A DNA stretch of 64,000 nt from Streptomyces capillispiralis (GCF_007829875.1 NZ_VIWV01000001.1:7204001-7268000); one strand, 5' to 3'. Shown: positions 16,232 through 25,425, counted from the first letter of the stretch. The notes: generated by a model from the letters alone, not told the origin. Numbers and translations: made by a program.

Positions 16232-17275
16232 GTGCACGCTCGTTTCGTCCGTGGCGCCGTCCGATCCGCCGCCGTCGCCGCCGCAGTGACCGGTACCCTC
16301 ACCTGGGCGCCGGCCGCGAACGCCCAGCCCTCCGAACCGACACCCTCGACCTCGGCAGTCGCTGCCGACACGCCGGCCGCGGACGCGGGCAGCGTCGAGA
16401 TCACCACCAGGGACACGGCCGGAGATGTGCTCCCGGGCGCCGCGTACCTGCTGCTCGACTCAGCCGGTCAGGAGGCCGGGCGCGGGACAACCGACGCGCA
16501 GGGGAAGCTGACCTTCCCCGACCTCACGCCGGGCGTCTACCGGCTCAAGGAGACGGCCTCCGGCAACCCGCTTCACGAGGTTGTCGCCGACCAAGACGTC
16601 ATCGTCACGCCCGGGGCGACCACGCGGCTGACGATCACGGACTCGTACAAGGCCGCCAAGGTCCTCCTGCAGGCCAAGGACGACAAGACCGGCAAGCTCC
16701 TGTCCGGCGCAACGGTGAACATCGGCACCGGCACCTCAACGCTGCTCACCCTGACGACCGGTGCCAAGGGCACAGCCTCCGGGGAACTGCCGGTGTCCAG
16801 CCGGAAGACGGAGTTTTGGGTCAAGCAGGTCAAGGCACCCGCCGGATACGGCCTCTACAAGCCGTCCAAGACGTTCACCGCGGGCCCCGGCGCCCCTGTG
16901 ACTGTGACCGTCACCAACACCAAGGCCGCGACCAGCCCGAAGCCCCACCCCTCGGACAAGCCGACCACCGAGCCCACCGGTACCCCGTCCACCCCTGCGG
17001 ATAGGCCGGGCAGCGAGACCGGCGGGGCCAAGCCCTCCGCGCCGGGCACCGGCACGCCGGATATCGACCCTTCGGCCACCGCAGCCGCAGTCCCGGACGG
17101 CGACTCCACGCCGGCGACCCAGGCAGGCTCCCTCGCCCACACCGGCGCCGACGCCACCCCTTGGATCGCCGCAGGCGCGGGGATCCTCATCGTCTCCGGC
17201 GCCGTCACCCTGGTCGCTGTGCGCCGTCGTAGGGCTGCCGAGTCCGAGCCCGACGACAACAGCAAGACCAACTAG
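16232..17275 (+). CDS. sortase-anchored (LAxTG) SpaA-type surface protein
   Basis: 347 residues, GTG 16232 with AAGGAG 11 bases upstream. Signal peptide to about residue 32 (TLTWAPAANAQ). Two SpaA/prealbumin-like domains at about 50-130 (VEITTRDTAGDVLPGAAYLL, GVYRLKETASG) and 135-215 (KVLLQAKDDKTGKLLSGATV, FWVKQVKAPAGYGL). A long Pro/Ser/Thr wall-spanning linker follows, then LAHTG, a membrane helix and RRRRA tail, the arrangement used by streptomycete class E sortases. Probably displayed on the cell wall; could aid cell contact during mating. Last gene of the plus run, closed by the terminator at 17291. Confidence 0.85.
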   Translation: MHARFVRGAVRSAAVAAAVTGTLTWAPAANAQPSEPTPSTSAVAADTPAADAGSVEITTRDTAGDVLPGAAYLLLDSAGQEAGRGTTDAQGKLTFPDLTPGVYRLKETASGNPLHEVVADQDVIVTPGATTRLTITDSYKAAKVLLQAKDDKTGKLLSGATVNIGTGTSTLLTLTTGAKGTASGELPVSSRKTEFWVKQVKAPAGYGLYKPSKTFTAGPGAPVTVTVTNTKAATSPKPHPSDKPTTEPTGTPSTPADRPGSETGGAKPSAPGTGTPDIDPSATAAAVPDGDSTPATQAGSLAHTGADATPWIAAGAGILIVSGAVTLVAVRRRRAAESEPDDNSKTN

Positions 17276-17290
17276 CCGAAGATCAACCAC

Positions 17291-17333
17291 CGCCAGCAGG
17301 CCCCCGTGAAGCGCATCCGGGGGCCTGCTGGCG
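17291..17333 (+). terminator. strong hairpin terminator
   Basis: 15-bp perfect stem CGCCAGCAGGCCCCC / GGGGGCCTGCTGGCG with a 13-base loop, 15 bases after the surface-protein stop codon. Closes the plus-strand run. The remaining 144 bases to the next gene hold nothing I can support. Confidence 0.85.
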
Positions 17334-17477
17334 TCTATCGACGCCGAACCGCTGCCCCACCTCTGGCACGTTTGGCGTGCCGCCGCTATGCCTGGCTCGG
17401 CATAGCGCAGGCCGGCCCGCGCGTGGACCGTTCGCACCGGCACGGCCGAGCGCTGTGTCGTGCTGCGCCCCGACTGG

Positions 17478-17813
17478 TCAGGCTGGCTGGGGGCGACCGA
17501 AGAGAAGGTCGTAGCCCGCGGGGAGCTGCAGCAGGATCCGGTTCAGCAGGTCGTCGCCAGCGATGTCGGCGACGACGCTGAGCACGGCGCTGACATCCCA
17601 GGCCGCGGTCTGCTCGGTGGCGCCCTCGATCCAGGCCGCTGTCGCCCGGACGAACCCTTCTGGCACAAGCGGTTCGTGTGCCTGGAGCGGGTTGAGCAGG
17701 ACCAACGCGAGCGTCTCGGGGAGGCGGGCGGCCAGCTCGCTTCGCACCTCGCCCACCAGGTGCGCGCTCAGCAGAGCGAGCACGACGCGGGAGGATCGTT
17801 CTGCCTCTTCCAT
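17478..17813 (-). CDS. DUF2267-like protein with a probable frameshift at its 5' end
   Basis: As read, 111 residues from ATG 17813. The family-like sequence, however, continues upstream in the same frame (RFLAAVQERGEYPT before the Met) without any ATG/GTG/TTG. In the next frame, an ATG at 17872 with a perfect GGAGGAG site opens MRVNWDA and then leaves the family pattern. A single base missing near 17853-17858 would join MRVNWD to RFLAAVQERGEYPT and give a 130-residue protein. C-terminal half (ILLQLPAGYDLLFG) is the second DUF2267-type repeat. Function unknown. Confidence 0.6.
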   Translation of the reverse strand: MEEAERSSRVVLALLSAHLVGEVRSELAARLPETLALVLLNPLQAHEPLVPEGFVRATAAWIEGATEQTAAWDVSAVLSVVADIAGDDLLNRILLQLPAGYDLLFGRPQPA

Positions 17814-17909
17814 GGTCGGGTATTCGCCGCGCTCTTGGACCGCTGCCAGGAAGCGTCCCAGTTCACACGCATGATCTCCTCCCGAACGAGCGGGCGGGCA
17901 CCACCGCGA

Positions 17910-17935
17910 GGGGCTGCCGCACGGGCGGCAGCCCC
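17910..17935. terminator. hairpin upstream of the DUF2267 gene
   Basis: GGGGCTGCCGC / GCGGCAGCCCC, 11-bp perfect stem with a 4-base loop, 38 bases before the frameshifted gene's likely ATG. It would stop transcripts arriving from the nuclease-like gene or act as an attenuator. Confidence 0.55.
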
Positions 17936-18017
17936 GTCTCCCGACTTGTGACCGTCGCTGTCGATTCAGCCGCGCTCAGAGCCGTAGGCGACGGCACCAA
18001 GCCCTCGCAGTTCTCCC

Positions 18018-18050
18018 GGCCGCTGCCGGGCAGCCCTCGCGGCAGCGGCC
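18018..18050. terminator. second hairpin downstream of the PD-(D/E)XK gene
   Basis: GGCCGCTGCC / GGCAGCGGCC, 10-bp stem with a 13-base loop, in the 330-base gap between the minus-strand genes. Together with the hairpin at 17910 it isolates the nuclease-like pair from the DUF2267 gene. I see nothing else in this gap. Confidence 0.45.
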
Positions 18051-18266
18051 AGAGATCCCATTGCGAACACCCTTCGGTCTACCCCGATACCTTGATCCAT
18101 GCCATCACGCGCCCGACTGTTCAGCTACGCCCCCACAGCGGCGAATCGGCTCTGTGCGTTCGGTGCTCCATCCGTCAGGCGCTAGCTAGCTGCCGCCTGT
18201 CATGCCGGCAAGGGGAGCTGCTCCTTTGCGCACCCCCGAACGCTTGGTATCGGCTGATGCGGAGAT

Positions 18267-19799
18267 TTAGGCGCGTGCCGGGGGCAGGTCGTAGCGGCTG
18301 ACCGCCAGGTACGTCTCTGGTGTCGCCGCTTCGAGGAGGCTCTCGTCGCCTTCCAGGTCGAGTGCCGGCTCCTGGGATCGGCGCAGCAGGCTGCTCCAGT
18401 CGCTCGTCGCACCCCGCTCGTAGGCGTCGCGGAGCAGGAGGCGCAGCCGGGGGCGGGCTTCCTCCTGCTGCTCGCGGAAGATCCGCCGCTGGGTGAGCCG
18501 CTGTTCTTCCTGGGCTTCGTCGCTGAGCTCTTGGTCACCGCTCGGCTCGTCCTCGGCGCGCAGTCCTGGAGTGCGCCGGGCGATGTCGAAGTCTTCCTCA
18601 TGGAGGCGCTCGCAGGCGGCGAAAAGCTTCCGGGACATGCCGAGGTGCACTTCGGTTCCGGGGATGCGGCAGGTGAGGAAGTCGTCGAGCCCTATGGAGC
18701 GGATACCGGCGCGCAAGGTGTGCTGCTCGGCTTGGAGCGCTGCTCCGCGGGCATCGGCCCGCATGGCGAGGGTGAGGCCGTCGTGCTCCAGGGGCGTGGT
18801 GAGTCCGGTGCGCCGACGACGGGAAGTGCGGTCTGCGGGCACGGGCACGGTGCGCAGTTGCGAGGCGGGAGCGGAGCGCAAGGCGAGGTAGGTGAGCATC
18901 TGGGCGCGGGCCGCGCCGATGAGCGCGTCGTCGCTGTCGCCGAGGCGGTCTTCCAGGTTGCCCGCGCCTGCCGCCTCCTCGTCGGTGCCAGACCTATCAG
19001 GGCTGAGGGGCGGCTGGCCAGGGTGCAGGTTGTGGTCGATGGTGAGGAAGAGATCGTCACCGGGTCGTACGGACGCTCCGACCAGGACGGTGCGGTGCGC
19101 ATACGCGCCGAGGATCTTGCTGCCGGCCGCCAGCTGCGCCCACCCTTTGCGGAGCGTGCCCAGGCCGACGTCGCCACCCTTGGCCTCGATCAGCCAGTAC
19201 CTCTCCTCTGCCTCGTGGCGCCCCCACAGGTCGGGCTGCTTCTTCTTCGGGTCCTTGAACGTGTCGTACAGAGCGGCGATGGGCCCGCCGAGTTCGAGGT
19301 GCTCGGTCTGGCCGAGGCCCAGCAACGAACGGCAGGCCCACTCGGTCATCGTCATGCCCAGCCGGTAGCCGGCGGCGTTCTTCGCGCTGCGCTCGGTGCC
19401 GTGCGCGTACACCGGGTTCCAGGTCAGGCGCCGCCCCTTGTACCCAGGCACGGGGTGACGGGGCTCGACGACGTGCGCGCCAAGGTAGGCGTACAGCGGA
19501 GAGACCCGAGCGACCAGTTCCCCGTGTGCGTAGCGCGGCTGGTTCTGCAGGTGCGGGGTGACGTCCCGGCCTACTTCGGTGGCAGCCTTGATGATCTCCC
19601 GCCACGTGGTGGTCGGGGCGTACCAGCCGTCGGCCGCCGGGAACCCGTCCGATCCCGCCCACGCCTTGTGCTTGGCCGTCCGCCACTGCCGCCGAGGCTT
19701 CTTCGCGGGTCCGTTTCGGAACAGGACTGGTATGTCGAAGCTGTCGGGGTAGGTCAGCGGCGGCTCGTCGGGGATGTGCGCGGGGATCATGCGGTTCAC
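18267..19799 (-). CDS. PD-(D/E)XK nuclease-like protein
   Basis: 510 residues (GTG 19799; ATG 19790 also possible, ribosome sites weak). A candidate nuclease core lies at about 150-235: QPD (Asp190) and 14 residues later LIEAKGG (Glu205, Lys207), the D...ExK pattern of PD-(D/E)XK enzymes, with hydrophobic strands on each side (RYWLIEAK, HRTVLVGA). The N-terminal 130 residues hold WREIIKAATEVGRDVTPHL and a WNPVY motif of unknown role; the C-terminal 200 are charged and helical. No named family is recognised. It lies 138 bases downstream of the large GIY-YIG gene on the same strand, which suggests a two-gene system. Confidence 0.6.
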   Translation of the reverse strand: MNRMIPAHIPDEPPLTYPDSFDIPVLFRNGPAKKPRRQWRTAKHKAWAGSDGFPAADGWYAPTTTWREIIKAATEVGRDVTPHLQNQPRYAHGELVARVSPLYAYLGAHVVEPRHPVPGYKGRRLTWNPVYAHGTERSAKNAAGYRLGMTMTEWACRSLLGLGQTEHLELGGPIAALYDTFKDPKKKQPDLWGRHEAEERYWLIEAKGGDVGLGTLRKGWAQLAAGSKILGAYAHRTVLVGASVRPGDDLFLTIDHNLHPGQPPLSPDRSGTDEEAAGAGNLEDRLGDSDDALIGAARAQMLTYLALRSAPASQLRTVPVPADRTSRRRRTGLTTPLEHDGLTLAMRADARGAALQAEQHTLRAGIRSIGLDDFLTCRIPGTEVHLGMSRKLFAACERLHEEDFDIARRTPGLRAEDEPSGDQELSDEAQEEQRLTQRRIFREQQEEARPRLRLLLRDAYERGATSDWSSLLRRSQEPALDLEGDESLLEAATPETYLAVSRYDLPPARA

Positions 19800-19937
19800 T
19801 CTGGCATGTGCTCAGACCGCTCCCGGAGCCGGGTATCGAGCCGTCTACGGAGCCGCGGCGCAATCGATCCGGCTGGTAATTCAGTCTTGGCGCTGGACAT
19901 GGACTCGTCGAGCTGGCCCCCCCATTCCGCACGGTTC

Positions 19938-22583
19938 TCAGGGTCGGTCCCGGCGCACGTCCTTTCGCCGTCGTTCGAGTTGAGGGAGCCAGTGCTCGGG
20001 TGGCTGGGGATCCGTGGCTGCTACCGCCCAGCCGTCCTCTTCTTGAGGGTTCCGGGGAGCCCAGGTGCGCGGTGGGCGCAGTGCGAGGACATCCTTGACG
20101 AGTGCCCCCATAGCATCAGGAAGGTCCCGGTCAGGATTGTTCAGCAGGAGAGGAATACCCAGCGGGCCCCGTTGGGGGGCTGATGTCCGGTAGGTGACCT
20201 GGCAGGAGGCGTTCGCTTCAAAGACGACGCCGCGGGCGTCGGTCGGCCCCTCCTCGTCCGAGAACCAGATCAGCCGGTCGCCGGCTACCAGGCGCTCCCT
20301 GCCATGGAGCATGCCGTTCCGCACGGTTCCGTCTCTGTCGAGGAAGGGAACGGGGTCCTCGTAAGCGCCGGGATCGTTGTCGCTGATTCCGGCCACGTGC
20401 CCGGGGTCATGCGTGGAGTGGATCTCCAGGAGGTCGCCGTCCGCGTGGGCCATCCAGATGTCGAGAACCTCAGCGGACGAGCTGAGTAGATGGGGGTACG
20501 CGGTGAGCACGAACAACTGCCCTGCCCTCAGGGGCAGGACGACTCGGTCATTCGCGGGCAGGCGATGAAGCGCTGGGATCGGCTCCCAGCTGTTGATACC
20601 GGTTACCTCCCTCTGGCATCGGCGGATCGCCTCGATGGCCGTGTCCAGGGAAACGCGGAAAAACTCCTTGCTTGCGTTAACGCGTTGGGCGGTGAGGAGG
20701 CGGTGGACAGCCTGTTCGACGTCTTTGGGCCGGGACGTGTGGGCCCTGAAGAGCACGTCGAAGGGGAAGGGGACCGATGTGCCCGACAGGTTCTTAGCTC
20801 GGTCCTCCGCGAGCAGGTCTGTGTAGCCGATCTTGAGCATGTCCGGGAAGGCAGGGTTCCGCTGGACGTACACGAACCCAGTGGTCCGAGGAGGGGGCAG
20901 AGGAGTCCCGATGTCCGTCTTCCTTGGGCTGCTGGTTTTCTGGTGCCTCTTGGTGCCCCTGGAGAATCCGGAGAGCGTGACTGGCGGGTCGGACGACAGT
21001 ACTTCGATCCCACCTTCGAGGTTGTGATGGGATGAGACGGCGATGCGGCGTCCCGAGGAGAAGTGCTCCACCTCAGCGCGGGACAGACAGCGCAACGCTT
21101 CTTCGAGCGGTTCGATCCCCTCATGTTCGTCGTAGTCGCGGTTACGGAAGTCTGGCAGGGATCGGGCCAGTGCATTGGTGGCGGCTTCCGTGATCAGACT
21201 GGCGAGCTCCGGGCCGATGTGTGCGTACACAGTGCCTAGGTGGGTGGACTCGATTTCGTCGTACTCGTTGTGTGCTTGGCCGTAGAGGTCGATAGGGACG
21301 CCGGCACGCTTCGCGATGAGGAGCAGCTCGCAGGCGTGGCCTGGGTTGTCCAGGTCGAAGACGAAGTGGGCTTGCATGCCCGGGGACTCCGTCCTGGGCT
21401 TACGGCAGATGAGTAGAAGGCGGTTCCGATGTTCGGGATCCCGCTCGAAACCGAGGGGCAGCACCCCCTCTGTGAATGCGGCGAGGGCAGCCTCCGCCTC
21501 TGCTGCGGTTCGGACGATGACGTTCCACCAGGGCAGAGGGCCGAAGGTGCCGTGTACCGCTTCGGCATCAGGAACGAAGGAACTGCGGGGGGACGACTGC
21601 CGGAAGTCGAGGGACTGGTTCAGGAAGGTCTGAATGCAGGCGTCCTGAAAACGCTCCTGATGGGTGCGCGCCCGCAGCATGTCGCGCTCTGTGTCGCTCA
21701 GGCAGCCGATCGCCTCGCCGAGCATCTCTAGCTGCTCGTTGACCAGTTTCAAGGCTCGGGCGATCACTGGCCGCAGAGCGTGATTCGTCCGGAGCTGTCG
21801 GCTAACCTCTCGAAGGTGCTCCTTGGCCGCGGTGCAGTAGGCCACATCTGCGCCCAACTTCCATAGGTGCCTGGCCTCGTCGGCGGGAAACTGCGCCAGC
21901 CACAGGCGATGAGCGTCGTTACCCTTCCTGATTAAGGCAACTGAGGCGGCATGCCGCACATGAGCGTCGCGTTCCGCTTCCAGCCTGGACCAGATGGTGT
22001 CGGAGTACGCATCAAGAGATATGACTGAGAGAGGCACCAGAGCCTCTCCGGTGCGAGCCTCCACGCCCCAGTGCCGGGCCAGTTCCCTGGCCACCTGGGC
22101 GGCGGTCGCCGCGCGGGACGACCGACGTGACCAGTGGTCCAGGAGGAGGGCATACGTGCTCTCTGGATCCGCAGCGCGCAGTCCGAGGCCGAACAGCAGG
22201 ACGGAACCGACAAGGCCGTCGCGCTCCACGTGCCGGCGGACATGCTCGACCAGGCTGGTGAGTTGATCCGCGTCAGGCTTGGGATCGGCGAAGACCGGGT
22301 GCTTTGCCAGCAGTCCCGTGATGTGCGCGGTGGACCGGCCACGCGCGTCCAAGACGGCGATCCGCAGGATCAGGAGGGCACGCAATAGATCCAGATCACT
22401 CGGGTTACCGACGATCCGCGCCGGATCCAGCAACGGGTGGTGGCGACCGACAGAGGTGGCAATCCCCGCGCAGATCTTCTGGATCCACTGCTCGCGCAGA
22501 TCGGTCAAGCCAGTAGCGGAAGGCACAGCTCTAATCCCCCTGTTGGACAAGGACGGTAATGGAACCCTCTCCGACATCCGCAC
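19938..22583 (-). CDS. large protein with T5orf172-type GIY-YIG nuclease domain
   Basis: 881 residues (GTG 22583; a GTG at 22526 has a better AGGGGG ribosome site and is a strong alternative). N-terminal 300 residues are helical and repetitive in character. A middle part (about 340-480) is alpha/beta, with LPWWNVIVRTAAEAEAAL and MQAHFVFDLDNPGHACELLLI. From about 590 a GIY-YIG fold of the T5orf172/MUG113 type: GFVYVQRNPAFPDMLKIGYT, then LSGTSVPFPFDVLFRA and VEQAVHRLL. The C-terminal 200 residues are unassigned. T5orf172 domains cut nucleic acid and occur in phage and defence genes. Base composition looks lower in GC than its neighbours, hinting at separate acquisition. Confidence 0.65.
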   Translation of the reverse strand: MRMSERVPLPSLSNRGIRAVPSATGLTDLREQWIQKICAGIATSVGRHHPLLDPARIVGNPSDLDLLRALLILRIAVLDARGRSTAHITGLLAKHPVFADPKPDADQLTSLVEHVRRHVERDGLVGSVLLFGLGLRAADPESTYALLLDHWSRRSSRAATAAQVARELARHWGVEARTGEALVPLSVISLDAYSDTIWSRLEAERDAHVRHAASVALIRKGNDAHRLWLAQFPADEARHLWKLGADVAYCTAAKEHLREVSRQLRTNHALRPVIARALKLVNEQLEMLGEAIGCLSDTERDMLRARTHQERFQDACIQTFLNQSLDFRQSSPRSSFVPDAEAVHGTFGPLPWWNVIVRTAAEAEAALAAFTEGVLPLGFERDPEHRNRLLLICRKPRTESPGMQAHFVFDLDNPGHACELLLIAKRAGVPIDLYGQAHNEYDEIESTHLGTVYAHIGPELASLITEAATNALARSLPDFRNRDYDEHEGIEPLEEALRCLSRAEVEHFSSGRRIAVSSHHNLEGGIEVLSSDPPVTLSGFSRGTKRHQKTSSPRKTDIGTPLPPPRTTGFVYVQRNPAFPDMLKIGYTDLLAEDRAKNLSGTSVPFPFDVLFRAHTSRPKDVEQAVHRLLTAQRVNASKEFFRVSLDTAIEAIRRCQREVTGINSWEPIPALHRLPANDRVVLPLRAGQLFVLTAYPHLLSSSAEVLDIWMAHADGDLLEIHSTHDPGHVAGISDNDPGAYEDPVPFLDRDGTVRNGMLHGRERLVAGDRLIWFSDEEGPTDARGVVFEANASCQVTYRTSAPQRGPLGIPLLLNNPDRDLPDAMGALVKDVLALRPPRTWAPRNPQEEDGWAVAATDPQPPEHWLPQLERRRKDVRRDRP

Positions 22584-22869
22584 CGGAGACCGTCACACCT
22601 CGTGAAAGCTCTGCCGGCGCGTGCTGCCGGCGACCTGTGGGACATGCAGGCGCCTGGCAGACGCCATGCCCATCAGCCCTGGTGGCCACGGCCAGGCAGC
22701 TCATCATCCTGGCCTGTCGCATCTGCGGAGTGTAGGAGGTGCCGCTGACAAGAGACCCGCATCGCGACGTTCCCGCTGACTTCCTCGGGCCCGTGGCGGT
22801 GTGGGAAGCCCCCACGACTCGGTTCGCTGTCAAGCGCCTGGATCAGATGCCAGGGCGACTGGCTTCACT

Positions 22870-24553
22870 GTTGTAGGTTCTCAACTTCAGTGTCAGGCGC
22901 CGACCCTGTGACCTGGATATTTCCCTTGAGTCTCACGATGTGTCGGCAGGCGGCTAGCTCAGATCGGTGTCATTTCCTCAGGCTGTCCAGCAGGCTGCAA
23001 CGCGGCCCGGGGCGTCACGAACCTGCATCGGCAACCATCCGTTCCACCCACTCACACACCTTCGTTGCACACGAACGTCCCGAGCGTCGTCGCCGACAAG
23101 CGCCTGCGGGACTACGGACGGGTTGATCAGCCCATAATTGGAGTCAGTGCCGAGCGACCCGGCGCATCGCACCCGCCCCGGGTGCACTCACCGCGATCGG
23201 AGAGCATCGTGAAGAACAGCGCGTTGTGGCGAGTGGTTGACAACGAGAGTGGTACCCAGTCCATCGTCAGCACGCCCTCCGAGGCGGTCGCGTTCGTCAA
23301 CAGCCGGTTCGACACCGATGACGACGACGAGCCGTTCAGCATCACCAAGGTCGGCCCTCTCCTTCCGAAGCCGCTCGGGGTCATCACCGCATGGGCAGCC
23401 AAGAAGGACGGCGAGCGAACCGACGGGCGTACTGCCCCGATCACCATCAGGCCGGTTGTGACGGACAACGCCAGCGAGTGCGATGACGTCGTGCTCTGGG
23501 GCGACGTGTACGTCTCCTGGGACCACGACATGTACACCGTCGAGGAGCCGGATAGCTCCGAGTACAGCGAGGCTTACAGCGCAGCCGAGTTGAGCGCGAT
23601 CCTCGACGGGTACGCCGACGACTACGAGTACGCGCCTGAAGGGCCTGAAGGGCCCGACAGCCACAGGTGGCCGAAACCGGAAGAGTTGATCACCTACGGC
23701 GCCCAGGAGTGTGCCAAGCGGTTCGGGCACCTCGACGACGACGCCCTGCTGTGGCTCGCTGCCACCCGCATCACGCTCGCCGTGTGGCGCAACACACCCG
23801 TCGAGAACTGGCATGCCGGGAAGAGTCCGCTGCACGACGGCACAATGATGCGGATCAACACGGCAACCACCCGACTCGTGCGCTCGATGCTGTCGTTCGA
23901 CCATGTCGACTGGATCGGTCTCGGTCTCGCGATCGTCAACCCGTCCCGGGTTCTACCGACCGGGCAGTCTGTGCTCGAGCTCGGGCTGGCCTGCCACAAC
24001 CCTGACGACCCGGCACACGAGGTTGATCCGCGCGTAGAACTCGCGGGGATGGCACAGGTCGCGATCTCATGGGGGCGAAGGTACTGCCTTAGCGAGAAGG
24101 AGTTCGGCCTGCGAACCCTGATCGAATCCTTCTGCGCGTCCGACAACGGCTGGTTCGGAGCACCGAGTTGGGGGCGCATCGTCGATCGGTTCCTTACGGC
24201 TGTCGACGACCGGGAGAATGCGCACTGGCGCATACACCGGGACAAGCCTTGGTTCGACGAGTGGTTCACCAACCGGCCGGCCGACATTGCGGACACCACG
24301 GAATTTCGTCGGCTGCTCCTTGCCGGGCCCGACCTGCTGTCCGAGGAGGCCGCCGAATGGTGCGTGGAAGGTGCCATCGGCTACGTCTGCCAGGACGACC
24401 ACGCAAACGGCTGCCCGCGGTGCGGTATCCCGCTGGCAACGGAGTCCTCAAACGAGTGACGGCAGTGGCCAGCGATTCTCAATCTCGTGTCAGTTCGGCC
24501 AGTCACATGACATCGCGACTGAGAAAATGACACGGGATCTGAGAACCTACAAC
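22870..24553. mobile_element. passenger-gene element with IS21-like repeated inverted ends
   Basis: The 13-mer GTTGTAGGTTCTC at 22870-22882 recurs inverted at 24541-24553; allowing mismatches, the ends match over 26 bases (GTTGTAGGTTCTCA, six variable bases, GTGTCA). A second repeat, CTCAGATC..TGTCATTT.CTCAG, is at 22958-22981 and, inverted, at 24519-24544; a further TTCTCA-ATCTC-GTGTCAG lies at 24476-24493. Nested end repeats of this kind are typical of IS21-family elements. No transposase is inside; the only gene is 23209-24459. No target-site duplication was recognised. The 625 bases at 22584-23208 otherwise hold no supportable gene. Confidence 0.5.
23209..24459 (+). CDS. hypothetical protein carried between the inverted repeats
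   Basis: 416 residues, GTG 23209 with GGAGAG eight bases upstream; the frame is open upstream but that part overlaps the element end. Acidic middle part (DDYEYAPEGPEGPDSHRW), then Trp-rich helical segments (LLWLAATRITLAVWRNTPVENW, WFDEWFTNRPADIAD). The end holds CVEGAIGYVCQ and a CPRCG knuckle that could bind zinc. No family recognised. Sitting alone inside the repeat-framed segment, it is best described as a passenger gene. Confidence 0.7.
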   Translation: MKNSALWRVVDNESGTQSIVSTPSEAVAFVNSRFDTDDDDEPFSITKVGPLLPKPLGVITAWAAKKDGERTDGRTAPITIRPVVTDNASECDDVVLWGDVYVSWDHDMYTVEEPDSSEYSEAYSAAELSAILDGYADDYEYAPEGPEGPDSHRWPKPEELITYGAQECAKRFGHLDDDALLWLAATRITLAVWRNTPVENWHAGKSPLHDGTMMRINTATTRLVRSMLSFDHVDWIGLGLAIVNPSRVLPTGQSVLELGLACHNPDDPAHEVDPRVELAGMAQVAISWGRRYCLSEKEFGLRTLIESFCASDNGWFGAPSWGRIVDRFLTAVDDRENAHWRIHRDKPWFDEWFTNRPADIADTTEFRRLLLAGPDLLSEEAAEWCVEGAIGYVCQDDHANGCPRCGIPLATESSNE

Positions 24554-24678
24554 TGTCCAAGGACGACAGTTCGCCGGGGGCAGACAGGAAAGATCACGGA
24601 AAGACTGGCCAACCTGCGCGGGAGCATGTCAACGTAGACGACCTTGCAAGAAACCCCAGGTCAGAGAGGTGATTGTCT

Positions 24679-25032
24679 GTGACCGTGGCTTCCGTCGGCC
24701 CCGGTTTCTCCACCACCGTCGAAGCCCTGCGGCTGCGCGAGTGGCAGCTGGGCCCTGGCCAGCCCACGCTCGTCATGGACCAGTTCTGCGCCGAGGACTT
24801 CAACCTCATCGTGGACGACCGTGCGGACGTGCACGTCAGCTCCAAGGACGGCCGGTTCTACCTCGGCTGGTTCCCGCTCGGTCGTCCCGGCACCGACGGC
24901 GAGGGATGGAAGATCGCCGTCACCGGAACCGCCAAGGTACCCGGCTACCAGCTGTCGTTCGACACCGAGACGCCGGCCGACATCGTCGCTGCCGCCGTGG
25001 CGCGCGTGCTGGAAACCTCGCGTCGCGTATGA
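24679..25032 (+). CDS. short DUF317-like protein
   Basis: 117 residues from GTG 24679, GAGAGG about nine bases upstream (a TTG at 24673 is too close to it). One DUF317-like unit: FNLIVDDRADVHVSSKDGRFYLGWFP followed by WKIAVTGTAKVPGYQLSF and a C-terminal helix IVAAAVARVLE. A single-domain relative of the two-domain proteins at 14778 and 25441. Confidence 0.6.
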   Translation: MTVASVGPGFSTTVEALRLREWQLGPGQPTLVMDQFCAEDFNLIVDDRADVHVSSKDGRFYLGWFPLGRPGTDGEGWKIAVTGTAKVPGYQLSFDTETPADIVAAAVARVLETSRRV

Positions 25033-25134
25033 CAGTGCCCCACGCGTAGTCCTCGCTGGGAGGGTGGTCGGCTGACTGCCAGGCCGCCGGCTCACTCCAC
25101 CGCTCACCGTTTTCCTCACCCAAGGAGGCCGTTC

Positions 25135-25425
25135 ATGACGTCCACGGAGATGACCGTCGGCGATCTCATCGACCTGCTGTCCGGTTGCGACCGCAGTGCT
25201 CCCGTCCGCCAGGCCATGAACCCGTTCTTTCCGATGGCACACCGCTTGGCGCAAGTCGTGCAGTCCGTGGACGAGACCGGCCAAACCGTCGTGTACCTCG
25301 CCGAAGGCCGAGACGAGGGCTCACAGCTCGGTCATCTGCCGCCCGAGGTCGCTGTCGCCCTGACCTGGCAAGGCGACACGCAGGCACCGCCGCGCCGCCC
25401 CCGCCGCCGTGCCGGCGGTAACTAG
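25135..25425 (+). CDS. hypothetical small protein
   Basis: 96 residues, ATG 25135 with AAGGAGG at ideal spacing. Body MTVGDLIDLLSGCDRSAPVRQAMNP, then VVQSVDETGQTVVYLAEGRD, resembles small plasmid proteins of unknown function. Basic tail PPRRPRRRAGGN. Lies between two DUF317 genes. Confidence 0.65.
   Translation: MTSTEMTVGDLIDLLSGCDRSAPVRQAMNPFFPMAHRLAQVVQSVDETGQTVVYLAEGRDEGSQLGHLPPEVAVALTWQGDTQAPPRRPRRRAGGN

Noticed and set aside
22531..22833. 100-residue minus ORF upstream of the GIY-YIG gene
   Set aside because: Overlaps the start of the large gene in another frame, no ribosome site, no family pattern.
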